From an uncultured Bacteroides sp. (lineage in GTDB: Bacteria; Bacteroidota; Bacteroidia; Bacteroidales; Bacteroidaceae), in assembly GCF_949298305.1 (NCBI RefSeq), contig NZ_CASFWU010000015.1, positions 6,097 through 70,096 on the forward strand: 64,000 nucleotides of DNA. The letters are read 5' to 3'. Numbering within the stretch: position 1 is the first letter of the stretch; each line of letters begins with the position of its first letter. Under the pieces are notes generated by a model that ran no database searches, had not been told where the DNA came from, and was given only the letters and a program-made list of their open reading frames with translations. Below, piece after piece: positions 43,153-52,218 of this stretch. The position numbers were made by a program, and so were the translations under genes.

Positions 43153-44259
43153 ATGAAAACAAAAAAGATTCTGAAAATTGCGTTGCTGGTCATTGTGGCC
43201 GCCATCTTCATCTGGACTTTCGTGTTCCTCTACCTGAAGTCGCAACCACAAGTCACCGTCTATGACATTGTAACTCCTGCCCTGGCCGACCTGGAAAAGA
43301 CCACCGTCGTCACCGGCAAGATAGAGCCGCGGGACGAAGTACTCATCAAGCCCCAGATTTCTGGCATCATCGAGGAGGTCTACAAGGAAGCCGGACAGAA
43401 GGTAAAGAAGGGCGAAGTGATAGCCAAGGTAAAGGTCATCCCCGAACTGGGCACGCTGAACTCCGCCGAGAGCCGCGTCCGCCTGGCCGAAATCAACGGA
43501 CGGCAGGCCGAAACCGACTTTGCCCGCCTGGAGAAACTCTACAAGGACAAGCTCATCAGCGCCGAAGAATACGAGAAGGGCGAGGTGACCGTCCGCCAGG
43601 CCCGCGAAGAACTGCAGGCCGCCAAGGACAACCTGCAGATTGTAAAGGAGGGCATCACGCAGAGCAGCGCTTCCTTCTCCAGCACCCTGATTCGTTCGAC
43701 CATCGATGGCCTGATTCTGGACGTGCCCGTCAAGGTGGGTAATTCCGTCATCATGAGCAACACCTTCAACGACGGAACCACCATTGCCACCGTGGCCGAC
43801 ATGAACGACCTCATCTTCCGCGGCAACATTGACGAGACCGAAGTGGGCCGCGTCAGCGAAGGAATGCCTGTAAAAATCACCATCGGCGCCTTGCAGAACC
43901 TTTCCTTCCAGGCCGAACTGGAATACATCGCCCCGAAGTCGACCGAATCCAACGGCGCCAACCAGTTCGAGATTAAGGCTGCCGTCAGCGTGCCCGACAC
44001 GGTGGTCATCCGCTCGGGCTACTCGGCCAACGGTGAAATCGTGCTCGAACGCGCCCAACAGGCACTCGCCATCCCCGAAGGATGCGTGGAGTTCAAGAAC
44101 GACAGCACCTTTGTCTACGTCCTGACGGACAGCGTACCCCAGCAGACCTTCCGCCGCCAACCCATCGAAGTGGGCATGAGCGACGGCATCCAGATAGCCG
44201 TGAAGAAAGGCATCACCGCCAACGACCGGATAAGAAGCAACGAAAAGAGCCAAGAATAA
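43153..44259 (+). CDS. Periplasmic adaptor of the ABC export system (MacA-like)
   Basis: A 368-residue membrane-fusion protein. N-terminal TM anchor (LKIALLVIVAAIFIWTFVFLYL), lipoyl halves at ~65-90 (IKPQISGIIEEVYKEAGQKV) and ~175-200 (STLIRSTIDGLILDVPVKVG), a short coiled-coil hairpin between, and a beta-barrel from ~210. Lacks a lipobox, in contrast to the RND adaptor. It would bridge the MacB-like permeases to the TolC-like protein encoded next. Confidence 0.92.
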   Translation: MKTKKILKIALLVIVAAIFIWTFVFLYLKSQPQVTVYDIVTPALADLEKTTVVTGKIEPRDEVLIKPQISGIIEEVYKEAGQKVKKGEVIAKVKVIPELGTLNSAESRVRLAEINGRQAETDFARLEKLYKDKLISAEEYEKGEVTVRQAREELQAAKDNLQIVKEGITQSSASFSSTLIRSTIDGLILDVPVKVGNSVIMSNTFNDGTTIATVADMNDLIFRGNIDETEVGRVSEGMPVKITIGALQNLSFQAELEYIAPKSTESNGANQFEIKAAVSVPDTVVIRSGYSANGEIVLERAQQALAIPEGCVEFKNDSTFVYVLTDSVPQQTFRRQPIEVGMSDGIQIAVKKGITANDRIRSNEKSQE

Positions 44260-44275
44260 CAACAAACCGACCGAT

Positions 44276-45607
44276 ATGAAAAAGATACTCACCGCAGCCT
44301 GCCTCGCCCTCGGCCTTGCCGGAAGCGTACAGGCGCAGGAAACCTGGTCGCTGCGCCGCTGCATCGACTACGCCATCGAACATAACATAGACATCAAACA
44401 GAGCCGGAACGCCGCCGAGCAGAGCGCCGTCGAGGTCAGCACAGCCAAGTGGGCCCGCCTGCCCAATCTGAACGGCAACGCCGGACAAAGCTGGAACTGG
44501 GGACGCACGCAGACCGCCGTCCCCGACGAGACCACGGGCGACTACTCTACCGTCTACGTCAACACCGCCAGCCACGGCACCAACATGCAGCTCTCCACCA
44601 GCATTCCCCTCTTCACGGGCTTCGAGCTGCCCAACCAATATGCCCTGGCCAAACTGAACCTGAAAGCCGCCACCGCCGACCTCCAGAAGGCCAAGGACGA
44701 CATTGCCATCAACATCGCTTCGGCCTACCTCCAGGTGCTCTTCAACCAGGAACTTCATCAGGTGGCGCTGGGACAGGTGGCGCTGAGCCGCCAGCAGAGT
44801 GAACGCATCGGCGGACTGGCCGCCGTGGGCAAAGCCTCGGCAGCCGAAGTGGCCGAAGCCAAAGCCCGTGTGGCACAGGACGAAATGACAGCCGTGCAGG
44901 CCGAGAACGACTACCGCCTCGCCCTGCTCACCCTGAGCCAGCTGATTGAACTGGAAACGCCCGAAGGCCTTGTACTGGAGGCGCCCGACATTGCCCTCAA
45001 GCCCTCGCCCATCACTCCGCCGGACGACATCTACCAGACAGCCCTCACGGAAAAAGCCTCCGTACAGGCCGCCCAGTACCGTCTGGAAGGCAGCAAGCGC
45101 AGCATCCGCATCGCGCAGAGCGGCTTCTATCCCCAGCTCAGCCTGAACGGAAGCCTGGGCACCAGCTACTATTCCACCATCAACCGCACTTTCCGCCAGC
45201 AGATGGGCGACAACTTCAGCAAATACCTGGGTGTCAGCCTCAGCGTGCCCCTCTTCAACCGCCTCTCCACCCGCAACCGGGTACGCACCGCACGCCTCCA
45301 GCGCGACAACTACGCCCTCCAGCTGGAAAACGTCAAAAAGACGCTCTACAAGGAAATCCAGCAGGCATGGTACAACGCCACCGCGGCCGAGAGCAAGTTT
45401 GCCAGCAGCCACGCCGCCACCCTGGCCAACGAAGAGTCCTTCCGACTGACGGCCCAGAAATATGAGAACGGAAAGGCCAACGCCGTGGAGTACAACGAGG
45501 CCAAGCAAAACCTGATGAAAGCCCAAAGCGACGAGTTGCAAGCCAAGTACGACTACCTGTTCCGCACCAAGATTCTGGACTTCTACAAAGGGATTCCCAT
45601 CGAATAG
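44276..45607 (+). CDS. TolC family outer-membrane channel
   Basis: A 443-residue outer-membrane factor with a cleavable signal peptide (MKKILTAACLALGLAGSVQA) and no lipobox. Two OEP domains with long coiled-coil helices: SLRRCIDYAIEHNIDIKQSR and TLYKEIQQAWYNATAAESKF. EYNEAKQNLMKAQSDELQAKY is the typical closing helix. It starts 16 bases after the adaptor gene and ends the five-gene operon. It converges on the hybrid regulator gene. Confidence 0.92.
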   Translation: MKKILTAACLALGLAGSVQAQETWSLRRCIDYAIEHNIDIKQSRNAAEQSAVEVSTAKWARLPNLNGNAGQSWNWGRTQTAVPDETTGDYSTVYVNTASHGTNMQLSTSIPLFTGFELPNQYALAKLNLKAATADLQKAKDDIAINIASAYLQVLFNQELHQVALGQVALSRQQSERIGGLAAVGKASAAEVAEAKARVAQDEMTAVQAENDYRLALLTLSQLIELETPEGLVLEAPDIALKPSPITPPDDIYQTALTEKASVQAAQYRLEGSKRSIRIAQSGFYPQLSLNGSLGTSYYSTINRTFRQQMGDNFSKYLGVSLSVPLFNRLSTRNRVRTARLQRDNYALQLENVKKTLYKEIQQAWYNATAAESKFASSHAATLANEESFRLTAQKYENGKANAVEYNEAKQNLMKAQSDELQAKYDYLFRTKILDFYKGIPIE

Positions 45608-45668
45608 AACGACAGAGCAGCAAGCAGGCAAGTTTTTCCTCGGGCAAAAAGGCAGTTCTTCTGTTCTG

Positions 45669-48600
45669 TCATTTGCCCGCCATCACCTTGTCCCTGTACT
45701 CAGTGGGCGTCATCTGCATCTTCTGCTTGAAGCACTTGCTGAAGTAGCGGGGGTCGTTGATGCCTACCATATAGGAGATTTGTGTCATGGAGTATTCGCC
45801 CGTCTCTATCAGCTGCACGGCCCGCTTGATGCGCATTTCCTTAATGAATTCCACGGGAGCCAGGCCTGTCAGCGACTTCAGCTTCTTGAAGAAGACCGAG
45901 CGGCTGACAGCCAGTTCCTGCACCAGGTCGTCCACCATCAGGTCGCCATTGTCCATGTTCTTCTCCATCAGTTCCACCAGTTTGTCCATGAACTTGCGGT
46001 CGTGCGACGACATTTCGGGTCCCTTGCTTTCGGCGGCATCCTCGGGTTGCGTGTTTTCTGGGGGCACAGGCTGCGCGCCGGCAGCCATCAGTCCCTCACG
46101 GTAGAGTTTCTGCAACTTGTAGCGCTGGGTCAGCAGATTCTTCACACGAGCCTTCAGGTAAGTGGCACTGAAGGGCTTGGTGATGTAGTCGTCCGCCCCG
46201 TACTCCAGCCCCTCCAGCTTACTCTCAATGGAGGTCTTGGCCGTGAGCAGCACAATGGGGATGTGGCTGGTGGTGAGGTCGGCCCGGAGGTCGCGCGTCA
46301 GGGCAATGCCGTCCTTCTCGGGCATCATGACGTCGCTAATGATGATGTCCGGCAACGACTGCAAGGCTTTCTCCAGTCCCTGCACGCCGTCGGCGGCCTC
46401 CACGATGCGATAGTCGGCCGAGAAGATGCTGCGCAGAAACATACGTAGCTCGGAGTTGTCCTCCACCAGCAGCATCACGTCCTTGTCCGCAGCATTGACT
46501 TCACCCTCTTCGGCCGTTTCTTGGGTCGCCTCATCCGAAGCGTCGGTTTCCTTCTCGGCTTCCATACGCTCCACGACCATGCCTGCAGTGGTGTCGTCCT
46601 GCAAGAACTCAACGGTCCCGTCGTAATGGTCGCGTCCTTTTCGGAAAGCCACCGTGAAGCAGCTCCCCTCACCCAGTTTGCTGTCCACGGTAATCACGGC
46701 CTTGTGCATCTCCACCAGTTCCTTCACCAGCGACAGGCCGATGCCCGTACTGGACTGGTTGAAGAGAGTGTGGTCCACCAGGTTCTCGAAGCGCAGGAAG
46801 ATGGACTTTTTCTTGTTCTCGGCAATGCCGATGCCCTGATCGCGCACACCCACGGAGACGCTCTTCTCGTCCTCGCGGATAAAGACCGAAATCATCTTGC
46901 CGTTCGGGGTGTACTTGAAAGCGTTGGACAGCAGATTGTACACAATCTTCTCGAACTTGTCCGCATCCACCCACAGGTAGAGTTCCTCCTTCTCCGTATC
47001 CAGCAGGAAGTCTATCTGGTGCTCTTCGGCCACCGAACGGAAGTTTTCCATGATTTTGCGGGTAAAGGCCACCACGTCCGTCCGCTGCACCTGCATCTTC
47101 ATCTTCCTGTTCTGTATCTTGCGGAAATCCAGTATCTGGTTGATGAGGCGCAGCATGCGGTTGGTGTTACGCTCCACCACCTTCAGTTGTTCGCGGGCCT
47201 CGTCGGGCAGGGCGGTATTCTCCAGCACATGCTCCACGGGGCCTGCAATCAGCGTAAGCGGAGTGCGCAGCTCGTGGGAGATGTCGGTGAAGAAGCGCAG
47301 CTTCATGTCCGTCATCTGCTGCTCCATGTAGACCTTGTGCTTCAAACGGTAAATCATGAAGAGAATATAGACCGCCGTCACGGTAATCAGCAGGAAGAAG
47401 AAAACATAGAGGAAGTAGGCAAACGGAGTTTCCCAGAAAGAGGGAAGCACCTCGATGTCCAGTGAACGGGTGTTCTCCGTCCATACGCCGTCGGCATTGG
47501 TGGAGCGCACCTTGAAGACGTAGTGCCCTTGGGGCAGGTTGGTATAGGTGGCCGTGCGCTGCGTACCCACATAGTTCCAAGCCCGCTCGAAGCCCTCCAG
47601 GATGTAGGCGTACTGCGTACTGTAAGGTTCCGAATAGTCCAGCGCGGCATATTGGATGGTGAAGATATTCTCCCGGTGGGACAAGGTCAGTTGCCGCATG
47701 TCGTCCAGGTTTTCGTGCATGTACGGTTTCTCACCGGGCTGCACACTCTCGTTGGCCACCAGAAGGCTGGAGAGAACAATGGGCGGGACAAAGCCGTCCT
47801 TGCGGATGGAGTCGGGGTTGAAATGCAGCACGCCGTTGCTGGCGCCGAACAGCATCCGCCCCTGACTGGTATAGGCCGAGGCGGCCTCGCTGAAGCGTAC
47901 CCGGAAAGAGATGGAATTGTCGCTGTAGTTCTCAAACTTCTCTTCCGAGGGAACAAACTTGCAGATGCCGTTCTCCGTGCTCATCCAGAGATTGCCTGCC
48001 GCATCCTCACGAATGGAGAGCAGCACATCGGACGAAAGGCCGTTCTCCACACTGTACGACTTAAACTTGGCGTCCCCCTCACGGTCCAGCGACAGCAACT
48101 TGTTCAACCCGCCTCCAAAAGTGGCCAGATAGAGTTCGCCAGCACGAGTGGAAATAATCCAGTGCACGTCGTTGTTGCTCAGGCTGTGCGCATCCTGCGG
48201 TATCCTCAGAAAGTGGTGAAACACCGCATCCTCGGGAGTGGTGAAGTCGTCATCCACCACCAGGGCACCCGCCGTAGTGCCTATCCAGAGATGCCCCTTA
48301 GAATCGCCCGTGATGAAACGTACCTTCGAACAATGGTCTATGGGGTATTGCTTCAGGTTGTTCCGATGGCTCACAAAGATTTCCCTGCCTTCTTCGTCAC
48401 GGGTCAGACAGTTTATCCCACCGCCGAAGGTGGCTACCCAAATGCGTCCGCGGCTGTCTTCGTAGACGCAGTAGACATTGTCGTCGCTCAGGCTGAAGAT
48501 GTCGTTCGGGTCATGGCGGAAACGGGTCAGCCTGTAGCGGGCGCCCTGGGGCTCTGCCCTCACCAGACCATCGCCCTTGGTGGCAATCCAGAGATTGTCC

Positions 48601-50129
48601 CGGCTGTCCTGCAAGATAAAATAGGCACTTCCGCGCAGAGGTATCCCCGTGCGGGCCACCACACCGTCTTCCGTCAAGTAGCCACGTTCCTTGTAATCAG
48701 GGCCGTACACCCTCACTTTGCCGTCCTTCAAGCCAACCCATAAGTTACGGTCTTTGTCCTCACAAAGGGCACGCACCTCGTTGCTCAACGACTCGTAAGG
48801 ATGGGGTTCGGGTGTCATCATGGCAAACTGCATCTGCCTGAAGGCCACCTTCTCCAGCCCTTTGGAGTGGGTACAGAGCCAGAGGTTGCCCTGACGGTCG
48901 GAGAAGGCGGAATGTATCTTGTTGGAGAAGCGCCACCGGCCGTCCGTCAGGCTGTTGTAAAAGGGGCGCAGGCAATTAGCCTCGCGGTCGAAGCGCGAAA
49001 AGCCACCGCCGTAGGGATGTACCCACACCGTGCCGTGAATGTCCTCGTGGATGTGGAAGGCAGGGCGCGAGCGATCGGTAGTCGTTGGCTCCACGCTGAC
49101 CACCTCTATCTTGAGCCGACGGGTATAAGGATTGAAGTGGGCCACGGTTCCCTCCACCTCTTGCTCGAACCAGACTTCCTTTCCGCTGTCCACATAAGTG
49201 GAGACGACGGGGGCGGCAGGCAGGTTTGATGCTCCGTAATGCTCCGATTCTCCGGTCAGCAGGTTGTAGACGAAGAAGCCGGCAGTATCCGTGGCCAGCA
49301 GCACCTCCTGCCCCTCCAGCCTGTGTATGGAAACTACGTCCGCCACTACGGGCAGCTGAAGCAGACGAAAAGTTCCGTCGGCCTTGCGGTAACGCCACAC
49401 TCGGCCCTGGTTGGAGCCCCAGAAGATTTCCTCGTCCAGTTCTTCGCCGCAGAAGAAAAGCTGCCCGTGCGAAGATTTTCCACGCTCGGACTCCGTGAAA
49501 TAGGTGACCGGCTCCACCTCGCCCGGCGCCACGCGGCCCAGGCCGTTATCCGACAGCAGCCAGACACTGCCCGAACGGTCCTCGAACACATCGAAGATGC
49601 GGCCGGAAGTAAAGGTGCCCGATTTTTCGGAATACCAGCGCGTGGACAGCTCTAACGTCTCCGGGTCGGTGGACACGGCTATCACGCCGTCGTGCTCCGT
49701 CAGCAGCCACACGCCTCCCCCTTGCAGCACCCTGACGGCGGATACCGATGCTGTGCCTCCGTTGTCAGCCTCCACGGGAACACGTTCAAACACCTCGGTA
49801 CGCGGATTGAACCGGAAAGCACGGTTATCGTAAGTCTGCAGCCAGATGAAGCCGTAGCAATCTTCGCACAGGTTGTCCACCCGGTTGTTTGTCAATGCAA
49901 TGCGGTTGTCAGGCCGTGCCTTATAGGTCTTGAACGTATAGCCGTCAAACTTGTTGATGCCGTCCCAGGTGGAGAACCACAGGTTCCCCTTCCGGTCCTG
50001 CAACATGCTCATAATGGTATTCTGGGAAAGTCCGTCCTCGGACGAGTAGTGAGTGAAGCGGCAGCAAGGTTGTCCCAAGGCCGACACAGCCACCCATAAT
50101 GTGCCTATCAGGTATAAGATTCTTTTCAT
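45669..50129 (-). CDS. Hybrid two-component system regulator (HTCS: sensor, kinase, receiver, AraC)
   Basis: A 1486-residue single-protein signalling system. Signal peptide (LIGTLWVAVSALG); two 7-bladed regulatory propellers over ~20-800 (repeats such as LSQNTIMSMLQDRKGNLWFS); Y_Y_Y domain ~820-885; TM helix ~890-915; HisKA with ISHELRTPLTLIAGPVEHV at ~950; HATPase ~1040-1160; receiver ~1215-1330 (LLVEDNSELRMFL, phospho-Asp in IIISDVMMPEKDG); AraC helix-turn-helix to the end. The start MKRILYLIGTLW at 50129 opens the signal peptide; the frame continuing upstream is antisense to the next gene. In Bacteroides such proteins sense oligosaccharides in the periplasm and activate polysaccharide loci; here the likely target is the pectin/esterase block. 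Confidence 0.93.
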   Translation of the reverse strand: MKRILYLIGTLWVAVSALGQPCCRFTHYSSEDGLSQNTIMSMLQDRKGNLWFSTWDGINKFDGYTFKTYKARPDNRIALTNNRVDNLCEDCYGFIWLQTYDNRAFRFNPRTEVFERVPVEADNGGTASVSAVRVLQGGGVWLLTEHDGVIAVSTDPETLELSTRWYSEKSGTFTSGRIFDVFEDRSGSVWLLSDNGLGRVAPGEVEPVTYFTESERGKSSHGQLFFCGEELDEEIFWGSNQGRVWRYRKADGTFRLLQLPVVADVVSIHRLEGQEVLLATDTAGFFVYNLLTGESEHYGASNLPAAPVVSTYVDSGKEVWFEQEVEGTVAHFNPYTRRLKIEVVSVEPTTTDRSRPAFHIHEDIHGTVWVHPYGGGFSRFDREANCLRPFYNSLTDGRWRFSNKIHSAFSDRQGNLWLCTHSKGLEKVAFRQMQFAMMTPEPHPYESLSNEVRALCEDKDRNLWVGLKDGKVRVYGPDYKERGYLTEDGVVARTGIPLRGSAYFILQDSRDNLWIATKGDGLVRAEPQGARYRLTRFRHDPNDIFSLSDDNVYCVYEDSRGRIWVATFGGGINCLTRDEEGREIFVSHRNNLKQYPIDHCSKVRFITGDSKGHLWIGTTAGALVVDDDFTTPEDAVFHHFLRIPQDAHSLSNNDVHWIISTRAGELYLATFGGGLNKLLSLDREGDAKFKSYSVENGLSSDVLLSIREDAAGNLWMSTENGICKFVPSEEKFENYSDNSISFRVRFSEAASAYTSQGRMLFGASNGVLHFNPDSIRKDGFVPPIVLSSLLVANESVQPGEKPYMHENLDDMRQLTLSHRENIFTIQYAALDYSEPYSTQYAYILEGFERAWNYVGTQRTATYTNLPQGHYVFKVRSTNADGVWTENTRSLDIEVLPSFWETPFAYFLYVFFFLLITVTAVYILFMIYRLKHKVYMEQQMTDMKLRFFTDISHELRTPLTLIAGPVEHVLENTALPDEAREQLKVVERNTNRMLRLINQILDFRKIQNRKMKMQVQRTDVVAFTRKIMENFRSVAEEHQIDFLLDTEKEELYLWVDADKFEKIVYNLLSNAFKYTPNGKMISVFIREDEKSVSVGVRDQGIGIAENKKKSIFLRFENLVDHTLFNQSSTGIGLSLVKELVEMHKAVITVDSKLGEGSCFTVAFRKGRDHYDGTVEFLQDDTTAGMVVERMEAEKETDASDEATQETAEEGEVNAADKDVMLLVEDNSELRMFLRSIFSADYRIVEAADGVQGLEKALQSLPDIIISDVMMPEKDGIALTRDLRADLTTSHIPIVLLTAKTSIESKLEGLEYGADDYITKPFSATYLKARVKNLLTQRYKLQKLYREGLMAAGAQPVPPENTQPEDAAESKGPEMSSHDRKFMDKLVELMEKNMDNGDLMVDDLVQELAVSRSVFFKKLKSLTGLAPVEFIKEMRIKRAVQLIETGEYSMTQISYMVGINDPRYFSKCFKQKMQMTPTEYRDKVMAGK

Positions 50130-50303
50130 AACCAGTCTATTCAATGCGGTAAAGATACTGATTTCGTTGAAATAACACCCCTTCCGAAAGGGAAAATTAG
50201 CAGGGAAAGAAAGACACCTCTGCCAAAGTCCTGACAAAATAGCCGCTCCCGGCTTTGACTTCCGGCAAAATAGGGCTACTTTTGTCTGACCAAACGTACA
50301 GTC

Positions 50304-51455
50304 ATGAAACACATCGTCCTCTTCCTGCTTCTGCTCGCGCTGCTCCTGCCGGAAGCCACCGCACAGACAGACACCGCCTACGGCGTGGTCAAAAACATGC
50401 CCACCTTCTACGAACAGCTGAAACAACAGCTCAACTACCCGCTGGCCTGGGGCCGCTCTTCCTACAGGGACTTTGATACATGGCGGACGGAGGCCCGAGG
50501 GGTGCTGACGGAATGCCTGCAGAACCTGCCGCCCGCACCGCAGGACTATGCCCCCGAGACCACCGACTGCGAACGGCGCGAGGGCTACGAGGCACGCAAA
50601 ATACACTTCAATGTCTCGGCCTGGTGCCGCATCCCCGCCTATCTGCTGGTGCCCGACGGCAAGGGTCCCTTCCCTGCCATCGTCCTGCTGCACGACCACG
50701 GCGCGCACTTCAGCATCGGCAAGGAGAAGATGGTACGCCCCTTCCACGTGGCAGACTCGGTGAGGGCGGATGCCGAACGCTGGGCAGCCCAGTGCTACGA
50801 CGGGCAGTTTGTGGGCGACCTGCTGGCCCGCAACGGCTATGTGGTGCTGGCCATCGACGCCCTCTACTGGGGCGAACGGGGACGCAAGGAGGGCGTGGAC
50901 TACGACGGGCAGCAGGCACTGGCGTCCAACTTCCTGCAAATGGGCAGTTCGTGGGCCTCGTTCATCCATGCCGACGACCTGCGCAGCGCCGAGTTTCTGG
51001 CCTCGCTGCCCTTTGTGGACAAGGGGCGCGTGGGGTGCCTGGGCTTCTCGATGGGCGCCTACCGCTCGTGGATGCTGGCCGCGCTGAGCGATGCCGTCCG
51101 GGCCTCGGCCTCGGTCTGCTGGATGAACACCACCGAACAGCTGATGACGCTGACCAACAACCAGAACAAGGGCGGCTCGGCCTTCTCCATGATAGTCCCC
51201 GGCCTGCGCCGCTACCTGGACTATCCGCACACGGCCTCCATCGCCTGCCCCAAGCCGACACTGTTCTTCAACGGCACGCACGACAAACTCTTCCCCGTAG
51301 AGGGTGTGGAGGATGCCTACCGCGAGATGAGGGACGTCTGGCAAAGCCAGGGAGCCGGCGAGAGGCTGGTGACCCGCCTCTGGGACGAGAAGCACTTCTT
51401 CAACCGCCAGATGCAGCAGCAGGTGCTGGAGTTCTTCGGGAAATGGTTGGAATAG
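50304..51455 (+). CDS. Secreted alpha/beta-hydrolase (dienelactone-hydrolase-like esterase)
   Basis: A 383-residue exported esterase. Signal peptide ending LPEATAQ. Oxyanion region AIVLLHDHGAHFSIGKEKM, nucleophile Ser in VGCLGFSMGAYRSWM (~245), Asp in FFNGTHDKLFPVEGV and His in DEKHFFNRQMQ complete a triad. It resembles acetyl-esterases of Bacteroides glycan loci; its position between the HTCS gene and the pectin esterases suggests deacetylation of pectic polymers. It is divergent from the HTCS gene. The exact substrate is inferred only. Confidence 0.85.
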   Translation: MKHIVLFLLLLALLLPEATAQTDTAYGVVKNMPTFYEQLKQQLNYPLAWGRSSYRDFDTWRTEARGVLTECLQNLPPAPQDYAPETTDCERREGYEARKIHFNVSAWCRIPAYLLVPDGKGPFPAIVLLHDHGAHFSIGKEKMVRPFHVADSVRADAERWAAQCYDGQFVGDLLARNGYVVLAIDALYWGERGRKEGVDYDGQQALASNFLQMGSSWASFIHADDLRSAEFLASLPFVDKGRVGCLGFSMGAYRSWMLAALSDAVRASASVCWMNTTEQLMTLTNNQNKGGSAFSMIVPGLRRYLDYPHTASIACPKPTLFFNGTHDKLFPVEGVEDAYREMRDVWQSQGAGERLVTRLWDEKHFFNRQMQQQVLEFFGKWLE

Positions 51456-51603
51456 CCTGCCGGACATTCTGAAATTCCAAGCCGCCGAAGATAACGGACA
51501 AGACAGGAGTGCTACGGAAAACCGCACGGGGGTGCCGCATCTTCATGCCCCCGGCACAGAGCATTCCCGCCTTAGACAAATGCACACCCGAAGCAAAAAT
51601 CGC

Positions 51604-52061
51604 TTGCAAAAAGTCAGACAAAAGAGCGTTTCGCTGACACAGGTTTCTTGCGGAAGTCACGAAATAGAGGTGGAAAGGACACTTCCGGGCAGGATAGAGC
51701 GTCCGCCGTGCAAGCTCCGTCCACCCACCGTGCTTGCTTCGTCCGCGCAGATTGCTTGTGCAGAGCGTGCAGAATGCTTGCCGGAAACGGGCAAATTGCT
51801 TGTCCGGAGGACCGGAAAGCCTTGTTCCGGCCTCCCGGAAGGGTAGCCGGCTCCTCCCAAGTGGCATTTGGAAGCTGTAAAGAGGGCATTTTCCGCCCTC
51901 GGAAGCCGTTATTTTTTCTCTTTCAAATGTAAGGATTTCGCTATCCTCCTGCCATGCTGGCGGTTACGGATTTTCGCTTCCGTTTTTTCGTGCAAGCCGA
52001 AGGGAAGGCCGAAAAAACGGATTCTCGCGCATCCGAAAAGTCAAAGTGTCAGAATGTAAAG
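51604..52061 (+). repeat. Composite intergenic element, copy 3
   Basis: Same orientation and layout as 6571-7050. TTGCAAAAAGTC at 51604; six 22-bp units at 51703-51834 with cores such as CACCGTGCTTGCTTCG and AGAATGCTTGCCGG; the TTCCGG part; TTTCAAATGTAAGGATTTCG at ~51922; hairpin CCGTTTTTTCG / CGAAAAAACGG at 51980-52020 (11-bp perfect stem, different from copy 1 but compensated); right end TCAAAGTGTCAGAATGTAAA. It fills the convergent gap 51456-52218, where I see no gene. Confidence 0.8.
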
Positions 52062-52218
52062 CGGGAATTTCGCCATCGGCACGCTAAAGCAGATGCCTGC
52101 CAAGCCCGGGCAATCCGGATTGAAAACCGGAGGAGCCGGACCTGAACCCAATCTGCGCCGGCGTTGCCCCGTATCCGGAAAAGACCCCGAACAACTTCCG
52201 GCCGCTCCCCCAACCTGT

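Noticed and set aside
50130..51527. N-terminal extension of the HTCS frame across 50130-51527
   Set aside because: It is antisense to a complete esterase gene, has no domain similarity, and the real protein begins with a signal peptide at 50129.
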